A stretch of DNA of 64,000 bases from Samsonia erythrinae (GCF_004342665.1 NZ_SMBY01000011.1:1-64000); one strand, 5' to 3'. Counted from the first letter of the stretch, positions 16,495 to 25,036 are shown. Translations and numbers: made by a program. The notes: a model not told the origin generated them from the letters alone.

Positions 16495-17268
16495 TTACCC
16501 TTCATCATTGCCAGTTTTTGTCGGGCCAAAGCGCCCGACAAAAGGTAAGCGTAGCGCAGGCGGGTTTATATCCACCCCCATATTCAGCCCCAGAATATTG
16601 GCTTCAATACCCTCTTCAAGCCCCATCGTTATCCCCAATACTCCCAACAGAGAAATCTGCACGCCGCGCCCCGATGGCGACAGCCCAGCCGGATGCGTTA
16701 TCGGTCGGTAATCCTTACCAATGGCATTGGCCGGCATATCCAGCTTGAGCGCAGGCACTTCGCGGCCAATGTGCGCCAGAAAGGTATTGCTATTCGGCCC
16801 CGGCCAGGCGTGATAAGTATTCGGCCACGGGTAACTTTTTATCGCGGCCTCAATCTGCGGGATCATGGCTTGCGCCTTGTCGCCGCGGTGCTCCACCAAT
16901 AACGTCGGCATCGCGCCATACCAATAGGCATCGGCCGCCGAACGGTTCAGACGAACGACATTATCGCTTCCCCAGCTTACGACCTCATAGCGGCGATACT
17001 GCGTTTCTCCCGCTTTTTTGAAAATGATCCACGGGTGTACCGCCACCAGCCCGCGCCAGCCGTAAGTCGGCGCCGCATAAACCTGTACGATGGCAGTCTG
17101 CCGGAATTGCACAGGGTCCGGCGCTAACCCGGAAGAATCCTGTTTGGCAGACCACCAACCTTTCCCACTTAACGTTTCGCCGTTGCGCGTCGATTGCGCC
17201 CAACTTTGCCAAAAAGACAGCAACAGCACACAAATAAATCCAATCCCCAGACATTTGAGGTACGTCAT
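16495..17268 (-). CDS. DUF3750 domain protein
   Basis: A 257-residue protein with an N-terminal hydrophobic signal or anchor (residues 5-24). The rest matches the DUF3750 pattern: VQVYAAPTYGWRGLVAVHPW, then a RRYEVVSWG segment, then WPGPNSNTFLAHIGREVP. The gene lies convergent to the DUF3298 gene with a 38-bp gap. Function is unknown. Codon use looks like the host backbone. Confidence 0.75.
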   Translation of the reverse strand: MTYLKCLGIGFICVLLLSFWQSWAQSTRNGETLSGKGWWSAKQDSSGLAPDPVQFRQTAIVQVYAAPTYGWRGLVAVHPWIIFKKAGETQYRRYEVVSWGSDNVVRLNRSAADAYWYGAMPTLLVEHRGDKAQAMIPQIEAAIKSYPWPNTYHAWPGPNSNTFLAHIGREVPALKLDMPANAIGKDYRPITHPAGLSPSGRGVQISLLGVLGITMGLEEGIEANILGLNMGVDINPPALRLPFVGRFGPTKTGNDEG

Positions 17269-17390
17269 AGGCCAGATAGCTCACGGAAAAGAGATGGAAC
17301 AGAATCGATACACCTGCGGGCGAGCGCCTACAGTGAAAATCGGTCAAAACATCATTCAGTCAGTTTACTGCCAGTTGACGGTAAGGTTAA

Positions 17391-17636
17391 GACAGGAGGC
17401 GAAATATTGCCTCAACACGCTGGCGCACCGTCGTTGACCATCAATCGATGCAATACTTCTTTAAATCTGCCATTTCACCTAATATCTTTTGGGTTGATTT
17501 GAAAAAGATCGACTTCGCCCCACGTAATGGACAAGCGGCGAAATTAGATCTAGTGCCAAACCAAAGCACAATTTATTCCGGACAGGTGTCAGAGCATTTC
17601 AAACCGGCTACGCCGTTTAAATTCGCCAGGCTGTAA
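17391..17636 (+). pseudogene. C-terminal remnant of a choloylglycine hydrolase/penicillin V acylase family protein
   Basis: An open frame after the TAA at 17388 reads TRWRTVVDHQSMQYFFKSAI, then NIFWVDLKKIDF, then IYSGQVSEHFKP and stops at 17636. This matches the last 70 residues of Ntn-type linear amide hydrolases, where a W-T-x-V-x-D-x-K-x-x-x-Y-F strand and a VDLKK-(I/L)-DF strand close the fold. The N-terminal Cys nucleophile and most of the enzyme are missing, so it is a decayed gene fragment. Confidence 0.6.
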
Positions 17637-17683
17637 ATTGGGAATATATTCTCTCGATATCAGGTTTATTCCGGGATAATTTT

Positions 17684-17709
17684 AAAGCGCCAGTAAACGT
17701 TGGCGCTTT
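17684..17709 (+). terminator. Intrinsic terminator-like hairpin after the remnant
   Basis: AAAGCGCCA pairs exactly with TGGCGCTTT across an 8-base loop. It lies 48 bp after the hydrolase remnant and probably ended its transcript. The rest of 17637-17899 shows no gene. Confidence 0.55.
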
Positions 17710-17899
17710 CCCGTTAATGCTCCCCACTCCCAGCCCTCATTTCAACGTTACCGCAGCTAGGCTACGTTCATTTCTTATGCTAAATTATATCCATATAGAT
17801 ATAACCGCATGTGTGGATAGCGACAAAAGTTTCGTGCGTGCTAACCACCGTGTTTCTCTGTCATTTCATCACACGCTTCAAAAATGATAGACAAAAAAT

Positions 17900-18859
17900 T
17901 TAATTCTTATCTTTTTTGTCTATCATTAAAGATTTAGGAGCAAAAATCTCACAAAAAACTTCCGAGCCAAATTTAATAGCCAAAGCAGCAATGCTAGCTG
18001 CCAGCATTGTTATCGATATACTAAAATAATTAAATGCTGAGACTATAGCTCCTGCAATATATTTTTTATCATACACAACAGACAACCCTTGACTCCATGC
18101 CTTATATATTTCGCTATCAGGACTACACAACGCTCGCCATGCTACTCTTTTTAAAGCAGAGCTGGTTCTTTTACCTAAATCAATTTTTTTATCTTTTGAT
18201 AATGGTTTTGGTAATAGTATTCTATCTGGAGCTGGCAATCTTAACATATAAGCATCCTGAACCTGTTCTAATAAATCAATTGATAACGGAGGGACTGAAC
18301 ACCCTATATTCTCCAAAATCTCATTTTCACTTTTTTTCATAACCAAACTAACAGTTTCGTTATTAACTTCATCTAAATCTAACACTTCCCCCGAATACCC
18401 GATTAATCCAGATAAAATACTTTCTTCCTCTAGCCTTTGCAATAATCGCTCATGGAATTGTTTCCTTCTTGACTCTGACACTATGTTATTAATATTATCA
18501 ACAACATTGAAGATTAAAACTCTTGCTTCTGATATGTTTTTTTCACGTAAAAAACATATTGCCAGCAAAGCGCTAGCTTCTAAATTTATGCGAGTCCTGT
18601 TAGAACTTTTTGCAATATTTCCCTTAAAACCTGACTTTGCAAACTCAAGAGCTCCAGCCTCAAGGGCTGTTTCATATAACCAGTTCTTAGCCTGAAGTAA
18701 TCGTGTTTCATGGCCAGTCGGTCTAAGAAGGGTTTGTAATTTAATAGTTATATCTTTAGCTTTATCTAAGTTCGCACTTTTAACACATGAACGTAATTGA
18801 GGTTCAAGTATAGATAATTGTTTCCTCTGTAATTCAGTTAAACTATTTTTAATATTCAT
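17900..18859 (-). CDS. Orphan AT-rich protein with C-terminal membrane helix
   Basis: A 319-residue protein. Residues 1-160 are all-helical and resemble tetratricopeptide-type or other alpha-solenoid repeats (RLLQAKNWLYETALEAGALEFA). A Leu/Pro-rich linker follows near 205-225. A hydrophobic helix (about 266-295) sits near the C-terminus before a basic tail. No family is recognised. The base composition is far below the flanking backbone, which indicates transfer. It stands alone between a host-like region and the guaA-like remnant at 19099, so it may be part of the stacked island. Confidence 0.6.
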   Translation of the reverse strand: MNIKNSLTELQRKQLSILEPQLRSCVKSANLDKAKDITIKLQTLLRPTGHETRLLQAKNWLYETALEAGALEFAKSGFKGNIAKSSNRTRINLEASALLAICFLREKNISEARVLIFNVVDNINNIVSESRRKQFHERLLQRLEEESILSGLIGYSGEVLDLDEVNNETVSLVMKKSENEILENIGCSVPPLSIDLLEQVQDAYMLRLPAPDRILLPKPLSKDKKIDLGKRTSSALKRVAWRALCSPDSEIYKAWSQGLSVVYDKKYIAGAIVSAFNYFSISITMLAASIAALAIKFGSEVFCEIFAPKSLMIDKKDKN

Positions 18860-19026
18860 CTAAAAACCTCAAATAAAAAACAATAGATAAAATAAAAAAA
18901 AACGACACAGCATTAAATATTAAAAGACTAACCTTATAAGATTCCAAGAAATAAACACCAAAACTTTAGCCACACGGAGCTCCCTATTTTTACATGAAAA
19001 CGAGTATTAATATAACAAAAACCCAT

Positions 19027-19062
19027 AAAAAAACACCAGCCTCACAAGAGGCTAGTGTTTTT
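19027..19062. terminator. Bidirectional terminator-like hairpin
   Basis: AACACCAGCCTC and GAGGCTAGTGTT form a 12-bp stem with one mismatch, flanked by A- and T-runs. No gene ends here now, so it may be left from an earlier insertion. The remaining part of 18860-19401 has no gene. Confidence 0.55.
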
Positions 19063-19098
19063 AAAGTAACGCTCAGCAATTCAACACTGCTGACGCTT

Positions 19099-19109
19099 AT
19101 TCCCACTCA
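19099..19109. other. guaA 3'-end-like sequence, possible old attachment site
   Basis: ATTCCCACTCA matches the start of 42686-42700, the last codons of guaA. Read on the minus strand it continues as T-E-W-E-stop, like a GuaA C-terminus. It has the same orientation as the site at guaA, so it may mark the far end of an earlier guaA-targeted insertion. Confidence 0.45.
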
Positions 19110-19172
19110 GTCATCAATAAGAAGAAAAAGCTGTTTTAAGTCAAATAATTGAAACAGCCACATCCGCCGATA

Positions 19173-19188
19173 CCATGAAAAATGCCAT
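19173..19188. repeat. 16-bp direct repeat, left copy
   Basis: CCATGAAAAATGCCAT occurs here and again at 22605-22620 in the same orientation. Together the copies bracket the three-gene HTH/PIN/DUF2075 module. Confidence 0.6.
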
Positions 19189-19401
19189 GGCGAGCCAATC
19201 GGCCTGATCACCAGTGACTCAGGCGGGCAGCGGCAGCGACTGCCCTCTGCAGACGTCCATTTAGTCGAAAAAGCTTGCTCCATTCAGCCAGACCATAACT
19301 ATCTGACTCAGTCATCTCTCGGCTTCTCTTCGTTTATTGCGATTTTCGTTTATTTCGAATATACTAACCTCTAAGATCGCTACATAGTCTAGGAATTAGC
19401 C

Positions 19402-19869
19402 ATGACCACCATCACACAGACCAAGATGACGCTGCCCGCCGAACGGGAAGTTCAGGCAGCCGAGCAGGGTCAACGCGCCTTGGCGGCCTACCTGGCAACG
19501 CGCTTCGAAACGCAACACATACAGATTCTCGATGACCGAAACCAAGCTCACCAGGTGGAGTTGCCCACCTCCGCGCTGCGTTTGCTCGTAGATATCCTGG
19601 CTGAGTTAGCCGACGGCAATGCTGTAAAAGTCGTCCCCGTCCATGCGGAGCTGACAACCCAGGAAGCCGCAGACCTGCTCAACGTCTCCCGCCCTCACCT
19701 GGTCAAGCTACTGGAGGATGGTGTGCTGCCGTTCCACCGAACGGGAAAACACCGGCGAGTACGGTTCGCAGACCTGATGCAATACAAAGATGCACGCGAC
19801 CGTGCTAGCGAAGAAGCTATGGCAGAACTCACACGTCAGGCACAGGAATCAGGCATGGGGTACGAATGA
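19402..19869 (+). CDS. HTH antitoxin partner of a PIN-domain toxin
   Basis: A 155-residue protein. Residues 80-130 hold an excisionase-type helix-turn-helix: LTTQEAADLLNVSRPHLVKLLEDGVLPFHRTGKHRRVRF, written here as one motif with its wing at the end. The N-terminal part is helical and acidic. The gene overlaps the PIN gene by 4 bp (ATGA). This HTH-then-PIN order is a widespread toxin-antitoxin arrangement, in which the first protein would bind the promoter and neutralise the second. High GC and host-unlike codon use suggest recent transfer. Confidence 0.7.
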   Translation: MTTITQTKMTLPAEREVQAAEQGQRALAAYLATRFETQHIQILDDRNQAHQVELPTSALRLLVDILAELADGNAVKVVPVHAELTTQEAADLLNVSRPHLVKLLEDGVLPFHRTGKHRRVRFADLMQYKDARDRASEEAMAELTRQAQESGMGYE

Positions 19870-20441
19870 GGCATTCCCCCTTCACCGCCATATTCGATGC
19901 CTGCGTTCTCTATCCCGCACCGCTGCGCGACTTTCTGATGTGGCTAGGACTATCGGGACAGTTCCGTGCCCGCTGGAGTCGAGATATTCATGAAGAATGG
20001 AAACGCAATCTACTGCTCAACAGGCCCGATCTCACACGTGCGCAGGTGGATCGCACTTCAGACTTGATGGATCGCGCGATCCCCGATGGGTTGGTGGATA
20101 AGTACGAAGCGCTCGTTGCGGGACTGACGCTACCCGATCCCGACGACTGTCATGTTCTGGCTGCGGCCATCCGCTGCGGTGCTAGCGTGATCGTGACCTT
20201 CAACCAGCGGGACTTTCCCGCAGACATACTTGCCTCCTATGGGATAGAGCCTCAGCATCCCGACGAGTTTGTGGAGAATCTCTTCGACCTTGATGCCGCA
20301 TCGGTAGTTGCCGCGGCGCAGCGCCAGCGGTCACAACTCAAGAACCCGCCTATTGACGTCGATCATTATCTGGAAATCTTGTTTCGGCAGGGATTAGTTC
20401 AGACAACCAAAGCTTTGGCGACTTATCGTGCCATTCTCTAA
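19866..20441 (+). CDS. PIN-domain toxin (putative RNase)
   Basis: A 191-residue protein with the acidic residues of a PIN nuclease: FDACVLYP at the N-terminus (first Asp), ELVA-like helix with HEEWKRN (second acidic site), then LPDPDDCHVLAAAIRCGA and VTFNQRDFP for the third and fourth. These coordinate Mg2+ for RNA cleavage. A C-terminal extension (residues 140-191) is helical. It is translationally coupled to its HTH partner and lies 32 bp before the DUF2075 gene. Confidence 0.75.
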   Translation: MRHSPFTAIFDACVLYPAPLRDFLMWLGLSGQFRARWSRDIHEEWKRNLLLNRPDLTRAQVDRTSDLMDRAIPDGLVDKYEALVAGLTLPDPDDCHVLAAAIRCGASVIVTFNQRDFPADILASYGIEPQHPDEFVENLFDLDAASVVAAAQRQRSQLKNPPIDVDHYLEILFRQGLVQTTKALATYRAIL

Positions 20442-20473
20442 CTTGAAAATCCTCACGCCGTCAGGAACAGTCG

Positions 20474-22459
20474 ATGAACCGTGCTTACCTCTCCTTGCAT
20501 GCCCACGATGTAGCCACTCTCAGTGATGCCGAACTCTTCGGTCGCCTGGCTTCACATTTGCCCTTCGCACTAGAGCCCGGGCAGCGCACCGCGTGGAATT
20601 ACCAGATCCAGCACTTACGCGAACTGGCGCGAGAATTACCCAATGCCCATGCCTTCATGGAGTTTCTAATTCCTCGTATGGGACGTCGAGCTGACTTGAT
20701 CTTGCTGACCAATGGCATAGTGTTTGTGATCGAGTACAAACTCGGCGCGAACCAGTTTGATCGCTCTAGCCTGAACCAAGTCTATGGCTATGGCCTTGAT
20801 CTCAAGCATTTCCACGAAACCAGCCATAGCCTGCCGATCGTACCAGTTTTGGTCGCCACCCATGCGCCGCGTAATGATGACCTGCACGTGCAATGGGATA
20901 ATGATGGCCTAGCGCGACCAATAGGTGTCAATGCCGCAGGCCTTCTGCAAGCCATCAACCATCTGTGTCGCACCTGGAATAGCTCCCCGATTGATGTTGC
21001 AGCGTGGGAAGTTGGGCGGTATCGCCCGACGCCAACCATCGTAGAGGCTGCCCAAGCGCTGTATCAGGGACATGCGGTCGAAGAAATTTCTCGTTCCGAG
21101 GCTGGAGCCGAGAACCTTACAAATACTGCCGATTATGTGGCTAATGCGATCGAAGCAGCGAAGCGAAACAAACGCAAAATTATCTGTTTCATCACTGGCG
21201 TCCCAGGTTCCGGTAAGACATTAGCAGGCCTCAATCTCGTCACAGCACGCCAACGCGCTCATAGCGATGAGCATGCCGTTTTTCTTTCGGGCAATGGCCC
21301 CTTGGTGGATGTCCTGCGCGAGGCGCTGGCCTTGGATGCCGTGGCAAGGGCACGTGAAACCGGTACCAGCACGACCAAGGTGCAAGAGGATCGCCGTGCA
21401 GCCACCTTCATCCAAAACATCCACCACTTTCGCGACGATGCACTCATCTCTCAAGATGCCCCGGTAGAGAAGGTCGCTGTGTTTGACGAGGCCCAACGCG
21501 CTTGGAATGCGGAACAGACGTCAAAATTCATGCAGCAGAAAAAGGGCCAACTTGGCTTTTCTATGTCGGAACCCGAATTCTTGCTTTCGGTAATGGATCG
21601 GCACCAAGACTGGTGCGCGATCATCTGCCTGGTGGGCAATGGCCAAGAAATCAACACCGGTGAGGCTGGCATTAAAGAATGGCTATACGCACTGGAGCGG
21701 AGCTTTAAACATTGGCAAGCGCACACTCCCAACAGTCTCGTGCATTCATGCATGCTCACTGAAGGCGTCACCGCACCAGCCCTCCATTTGGCCACTTCGC
21801 TACGATCTTTCCGAGCCGAGAGCTTATCTGATTTTGTTGGTCATGTGATCGATGGCGATGCAACTGCCGCACGAGAAGTAAAAAACACGCTAACTAATTT
21901 TCCTCTCTACATCACACGGGACCTTGAGCACGCGAGGCAGTGGCTTCGTTCCAAATGCCGTGGCGCTGAACGGACAGGCTTGCTGGCCTCGTCCAATGCC
22001 TCCCGCCTCAAGCCATATGGCGTGTTTGTGAAAGCCAAGATAGAGCCGACCAAATGGTTCTTGGCTCCGAACGATGACGTGCGATCGTCTGATGCGCTTG
22101 AAGATGCCGCCACAGAGTTCGACATTCAGGGCCTGGAATTGGATTGGACCTGTCTGTGCTGGGACGCCAATTACCGACGTGAGGGAGATCAATGGCTCGC
22201 CCTACAATTCAAGGGCACGCGATGGCAAGCTGTGAATGACGAAGCACGCAGGGCTTATGTGGCCAATGCCTATCGCGTGCTATTGACCCGCGGCAGACAG
22301 GGCATGGTGGTTTTCGTGCCCGAAGGCTCTAGCGAGGATGCCACACGAACGCCCACGATTTACCAGGCCATCTATGCCTTCCTGAAAGATTGTGGGTTCG
22401 ACGATTTGGAGAGTATAAATTCGGATCTCGCGCCGCGGTTCAGGCTTGCTGCAAGTTAA
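20474..22459 (+). CDS. DUF2075 P-loop ATPase with N-terminal nuclease-like domain
   Basis: A 661-residue protein. Residues 70-100 contain RADLILLTNGIVFVIEYKLG, a Asp-x(n)-Glu-x-Lys arrangement like PD-(D/E)XK nucleases. Walker A is TGVPGSGKT near residue 240 and Walker B is VAVFDEAQR near 335. The conserved RVLLTRGRQGMVVFVP segment close to the end is typical of DUF2075/superfamily 1 helicase-like proteins. Such nuclease-ATPase fusions occur in phage-defence islands. Together with the toxin pair upstream and the flanking repeats, this suggests a mobile defence module; this is inference. Confidence 0.7.
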   Translation: MNRAYLSLHAHDVATLSDAELFGRLASHLPFALEPGQRTAWNYQIQHLRELARELPNAHAFMEFLIPRMGRRADLILLTNGIVFVIEYKLGANQFDRSSLNQVYGYGLDLKHFHETSHSLPIVPVLVATHAPRNDDLHVQWDNDGLARPIGVNAAGLLQAINHLCRTWNSSPIDVAAWEVGRYRPTPTIVEAAQALYQGHAVEEISRSEAGAENLTNTADYVANAIEAAKRNKRKIICFITGVPGSGKTLAGLNLVTARQRAHSDEHAVFLSGNGPLVDVLREALALDAVARARETGTSTTKVQEDRRAATFIQNIHHFRDDALISQDAPVEKVAVFDEAQRAWNAEQTSKFMQQKKGQLGFSMSEPEFLLSVMDRHQDWCAIICLVGNGQEINTGEAGIKEWLYALERSFKHWQAHTPNSLVHSCMLTEGVTAPALHLATSLRSFRAESLSDFVGHVIDGDATAAREVKNTLTNFPLYITRDLEHARQWLRSKCRGAERTGLLASSNASRLKPYGVFVKAKIEPTKWFLAPNDDVRSSDALEDAATEFDIQGLELDWTCLCWDANYRREGDQWLALQFKGTRWQAVNDEARRAYVANAYRVLLTRGRQGMVVFVPEGSSEDATRTPTIYQAIYAFLKDCGFDDLESINSDLAPRFRLAAS

Positions 22460-22533
22460 CTACAGCCCCCTGAAGTCTCTCCGGAGCCTGGCATTGGGCA
22501 ACACCCAAAGGTAACCGATGTGCGGTAGCTCTT

Positions 22534-22582
22534 CCGATACCATGTCGGCATTATTCACTCGGTCATGGTATCGGTATTTTTT
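22534..22582 (+). terminator. Intrinsic terminator after the DUF2075 gene
   Basis: CCGATACCATG (22534) pairs exactly with CATGGTATCGG (22564), followed by TATTTTTT. It closes the three-gene module on the right. Confidence 0.7.
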
Positions 22583-22604
22583 CAATGGCACTCCCATCCA
22601 AATG

Positions 22605-22620
22605 CCATGAAAAATGCCAT
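22605..22620. repeat. 16-bp direct repeat, right copy
   Basis: Second copy of CCATGAAAAATGCCAT, 3.4 kb after the copy at 19173. The rest of the 22583-22778 gap is AT-rich with no gene. Confidence 0.6.
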
Positions 22621-22688
22621 TGATAATATAAGCAACATCATCAATGGCATTCAATTTTACAGCATCAAATCAATAAATTAGAAAACCG

Positions 22689-22700
22689 TCCCCACTCAAT
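22689..22700. other. Probable attR-like site of the prophage
   Basis: TCCCCACTCAAT matches TTCCCACTCAAT within the guaA end at 42687-42698 at 11 of 12 positions, in the same orientation. It lies 79 bp outside the last lysis gene, where the far prophage end is expected. Confidence 0.5.
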
Positions 22701-22778
22701 TAAATACGGGAATTGTAACCTATTGATTTAATGATGCAGATTACATTATCAATAAAATCAATACCGTCAATAATGCCG

Positions 22779-23351
22779 TCATTCGCTGATTGTGACCACC
22801 GAACCGGATGCAACAATCGGCGCAAGGGAATCATACGCACGCTCGCAGGTTAATCCCCTGATTCGAGATCGGTCAAGCGCTGCCGCCAATTCTCCCGCTC
22901 TTTCGTCAGCGCGCCGGAACAACTCGGCGAGCACAACGGCCCCGCCGGATCCTGTCTGGCCTCCGCCGGTAGCTCCGGCATTGCGGGCGCGTTCACTTTC
23001 TGCCAGTCGCTTGGCAAGTCTTTCGGCTTTGGCGTGCAGGCTATCAGCAGTAGCGCGGGCATTATCAGCATCATCTTTAGCGGCTGCCAGTTTATTCTGT
23101 GCATCTTTACGGTTTTCATTTGCGGCCCTCTGTCTTCGTTGCTCTTCTTCCCGCGCCTCGGTCTGCCGAAGCGCCAGCGCCACGGCGTCGCGTCCATCGC
23201 GCGCCGACCAGTCGGCTTTCCATTGCAGATCTGCTTTCTGGTAACCGGCATGAAAACCAGCGCCATACAGCACAGCCAGCGCAATGGCTGCCAGCAGGAA
23301 CGCAACAAGCGGCTTCCAGTAGCGTTTTAGGAATGCGGCTATGATGTTCAT
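22779..23351 (-). CDS. Rz-like spanin, DUF2514 family
   Basis: A 190-residue protein with one N-terminal membrane helix (residues 10-30, FLLAAIALAVLYGAGFHAGY) and a long Ala/Glu/Arg-rich coiled coil (50-150), typical for i-spanins that link inner and outer membranes at lysis. The ATG at 23351 overlaps the stop of the endolysin gene (ATGA). An Rz1-type lipoprotein is embedded in another frame, as in many lambdoid phages. Confidence 0.7.
   Translation of the reverse strand: MNIIAAFLKRYWKPLVAFLLAAIALAVLYGAGFHAGYQKADLQWKADWSARDGRDAVALALRQTEAREEEQRRQRAANENRKDAQNKLAAAKDDADNARATADSLHAKAERLAKRLAESERARNAGATGGGQTGSGGAVVLAELFRRADERAGELAAALDRSRIRGLTCERAYDSLAPIVASGSVVTISE
22850..23119 (-). CDS. Rz1-like o-spanin lipoprotein embedded in the Rz gene
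   Basis: A second reading frame entirely inside the Rz-like gene. From 23119 it encodes 89 residues: a basic head, a hydrophobic run and the lipobox LLIAC, then a Pro-rich mature part (TPKPKDLPSDW, APAMPELPAEA). Overlapping Rz/Rz1 pairs are well known from lambda. The start is uncertain because two further Met codons precede the hydrophobic core. Confidence 0.6.
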   Translation of the reverse strand: MKTVKMHRINWQPLKMMLIMPALLLIACTPKPKDLPSDWQKVNAPAMPELPAEARQDPAGPLCSPSCSGALTKERENWRQRLTDLESGD

Positions 23352-23959
23352 GTCAACACCTGCCGAGCCAGTTCGAAGCGCTCGCGCCGATCTTCGATCC
23401 CATTGCGGCCGCCGTTGATAACCAGCGTAACGCGTTCCATATCTTCGCCGTATTGACCTAACCGTCTGGATTTCCAGAACCAACCAGCCGAGCGCATTGC
23501 GTTACTGTCCTGTTCCAGTAACTCAGGTGATGTGACGAGATCCAGTTTCAGGCCCGCGCCACACGCCCGGTAGTTGTCCAATCCGGTAATCTGAATCAGA
23601 CCGCGCCCGCGATATCGCCAGCCGTCGCTTTTGCCTTTATTACCCAATCTGCCCGCATAAACCAGATTAGCGATCGCCTCCTGGTTAGCCGGCCGCTTCG
23701 GTGTTCTGCCTAACATATCAGCCAGGTACTGAGTGATACGCCTCCCAAACGTGGAAACCAATGCGGCTGGAGTGTAATTCAGGGACTCAACAACGCGAGA
23801 GAAACCGGCAGACTCGTGACCAACCTGAGCGATAAACATCGAACGATCTGTCGATGATTTGATGTTGAACTCGTCGAATGTAGCCATAATATGCGGGTGC
23901 CAACGAGTGGCTAACGCCGTTGATATTCCTGACGCGTTACGGAATTGTTCGATATTCAT
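23348..23959 (-). CDS. Phage endolysin, glycoside hydrolase family 19
   Basis: A 203-residue chitinase-type lysozyme. The catalytic Glu is in QVGHESAGFSRVVESLNY (about residues 45-62). The second conserved block YRGRGLIQITGLDNY lies near 120 and the helix with GWFWKSRRL near 158. It cuts peptidoglycan glycan strands at lysis. It overlaps the holin-like gene upstream by 4 bp and the Rz-like gene downstream by 4 bp, forming the lysis cassette. Confidence 0.85.
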   Translation of the reverse strand: MNIEQFRNASGISTALATRWHPHIMATFDEFNIKSSTDRSMFIAQVGHESAGFSRVVESLNYTPAALVSTFGRRITQYLADMLGRTPKRPANQEAIANLVYAGRLGNKGKSDGWRYRGRGLIQITGLDNYRACGAGLKLDLVTSPELLEQDSNAMRSAGWFWKSRRLGQYGEDMERVTLVINGGRNGIEDRRERFELARQVLT

Positions 23960-24240
23960 GATGACCTCGCCTTGAAGATCTGCACGACGTTGCCGCGAGT
24001 TCTAATCACGGCGGCCAGCAGGAACGCGCGCAATGCGATGTCGTACCATTCGACTGAAACATGCGCACCGTAGAGTGTTTTGATAGCGATCCATCCGGTA
24101 ATCACCACTACCGCATAGGCCAGCCAGTTACCCCAGCGGCGGTGACGCGCGCCGTTCCGCTGGAATGTCAGCACCCTGAGTGCGATAGCGGCACACATCA
24201 GGGCATTAGCGATAAGCAAAGCTTCATGAATGGTCATCAT
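23956..24240 (-). CDS. Putative holin or antiholin, small membrane protein
   Basis: A 94-residue protein with three hydrophobic segments: residues 7-24, 41-58 and about 66-84, separated by short basic loops. Size, topology and placement directly before the endolysin match class-I type phage holins of the 3-TM kind. It overlaps the preceding gene by 17 bp. Which of the two small membrane proteins triggers lysis is not clear. Confidence 0.6.
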   Translation of the reverse strand: MMTIHEALLIANALMCAAIALRVLTFQRNGARHRRWGNWLAYAVVVITGWIAIKTLYGAHVSVEWYDIALRAFLLAAVIRTRGNVVQIFKARSS

Positions 24241-24634
24241 CTCTGCCTCCCGGTAACAGACTTTCCGGCCTGTCTGCGCGCCGGTAAACCACTTGACCTA
24301 ACTTCACGGAAACGATAGCAACCACGAACGCGCCAGCGGCGTCTACACTGCCACGCTCGAATGATTCCATCGTGATTCCGGGAATGGCATTGGCTACGCC
24401 CATCAGGACGGTAGCCATTGGTTTGTAGGCGATCAGGCCAGAAATCAGGCTGATTAGTGAGAAGAAAAGTCGTCGTTTAATCGGGTATTCTGTTGCTGAC
24501 GTGACGAATATCACGGCGCCAGAAAATGCCCCTAACACCACCTCTGCTGGCAGGCCGGCAAGGAACGCCGAAATTGCCGTCCCCGCCAGTGCTTGAGTGA
24601 CACCGGAACTGCTGGTTACCGGTTCAGGAATCAT
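24224..24634 (-). CDS. Putative phage holin
   Basis: A 136-residue protein with three predicted membrane helices (about residues 30-50, 58-75 and 95-120) and a charged C-terminal tail. It is the first gene of the lysis cassette. The ATG at 24634, with AAGGTGG upstream, is chosen over a GTG nine bases earlier. A 16-bp palindrome at 24685-24700 and a GGTAATTATT half-site lie in its promoter region. Confidence 0.6.
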   Translation of the reverse strand: MIPEPVTSSSGVTQALAGTAISAFLAGLPAEVVLGAFSGAVIFVTSATEYPIKRRLFFSLISLISGLIAYKPMATVLMGVANAIPGITMESFERGSVDAAGAFVVAIVSVKLGQVVYRRADRPESLLPGGRDDDHS

Positions 24635-24684
24635 GTGGCCCACCTTATCAATGTATCCGTATTGGTGTTAACAATAACAAAAAT

Positions 24685-24700
24685 ATACCATATATGGTAT
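24685..24700. promoter_or_regulatory. Palindrome upstream of the lysis cassette
   Basis: ATACCATATATGGTAT is a perfect 16-bp palindrome 50 bp before the holin start. It resembles the cores of the palindromes at 27574-27596 and 36798-36817, which also precede minus-strand phage genes. Confidence 0.5.
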
Positions 24701-24763
24701 TTTGGTAATTATTCAAACAAAAAAATGCATACCTTGGAATATTTTTCTTGAAACTAACAATTC

Positions 24764-25036
24764 ATGTCATTTACAATTAAAGTCACCACAGCGCAAAGAA
24801 CATCATTTCCATTATTCAATGTCGCCTTAGGTGAGCAAAGTAAACCAATAGATGTTTTAATTGATGTTTTGAATATTGTTTCTCTTGGGAGAGATAACAA
24901 TGGTACCGTGGAGTGTATTGCAACTATCGATGGTATTTCTGGAGGCGTAATAGTGTATCCGTTTGTTTACTCAGGAAACGGGCACCCACTGGATGATGCT
25001 GAAGAGCAGGTAAAAGCAATGTTAACAACAAAATAA
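24764..25036 (+). CDS. Hypothetical phage protein
   Basis: A 90-residue soluble protein with beta-prone N-terminal half and an Ile-rich stretch (LIDVLNIVSLG). It is isolated, pointing away from the lysis cassette, and is closed by a strong terminator. This is a typical position for a lysogenic-conversion (moron) gene. No family is recognised. Confidence 0.55.
   Translation: MSFTIKVTTAQRTSFPLFNVALGEQSKPIDVLIDVLNIVSLGRDNNGTVECIATIDGISGGVIVYPFVYSGNGHPLDDAEEQVKAMLTTK

Noticed and set aside
17716..17730. TCCCCACTC, a possible further guaA-type attachment remnant
   Set aside because: Only nine bases match and the surrounding sequence does not resemble guaA, so chance is likely.
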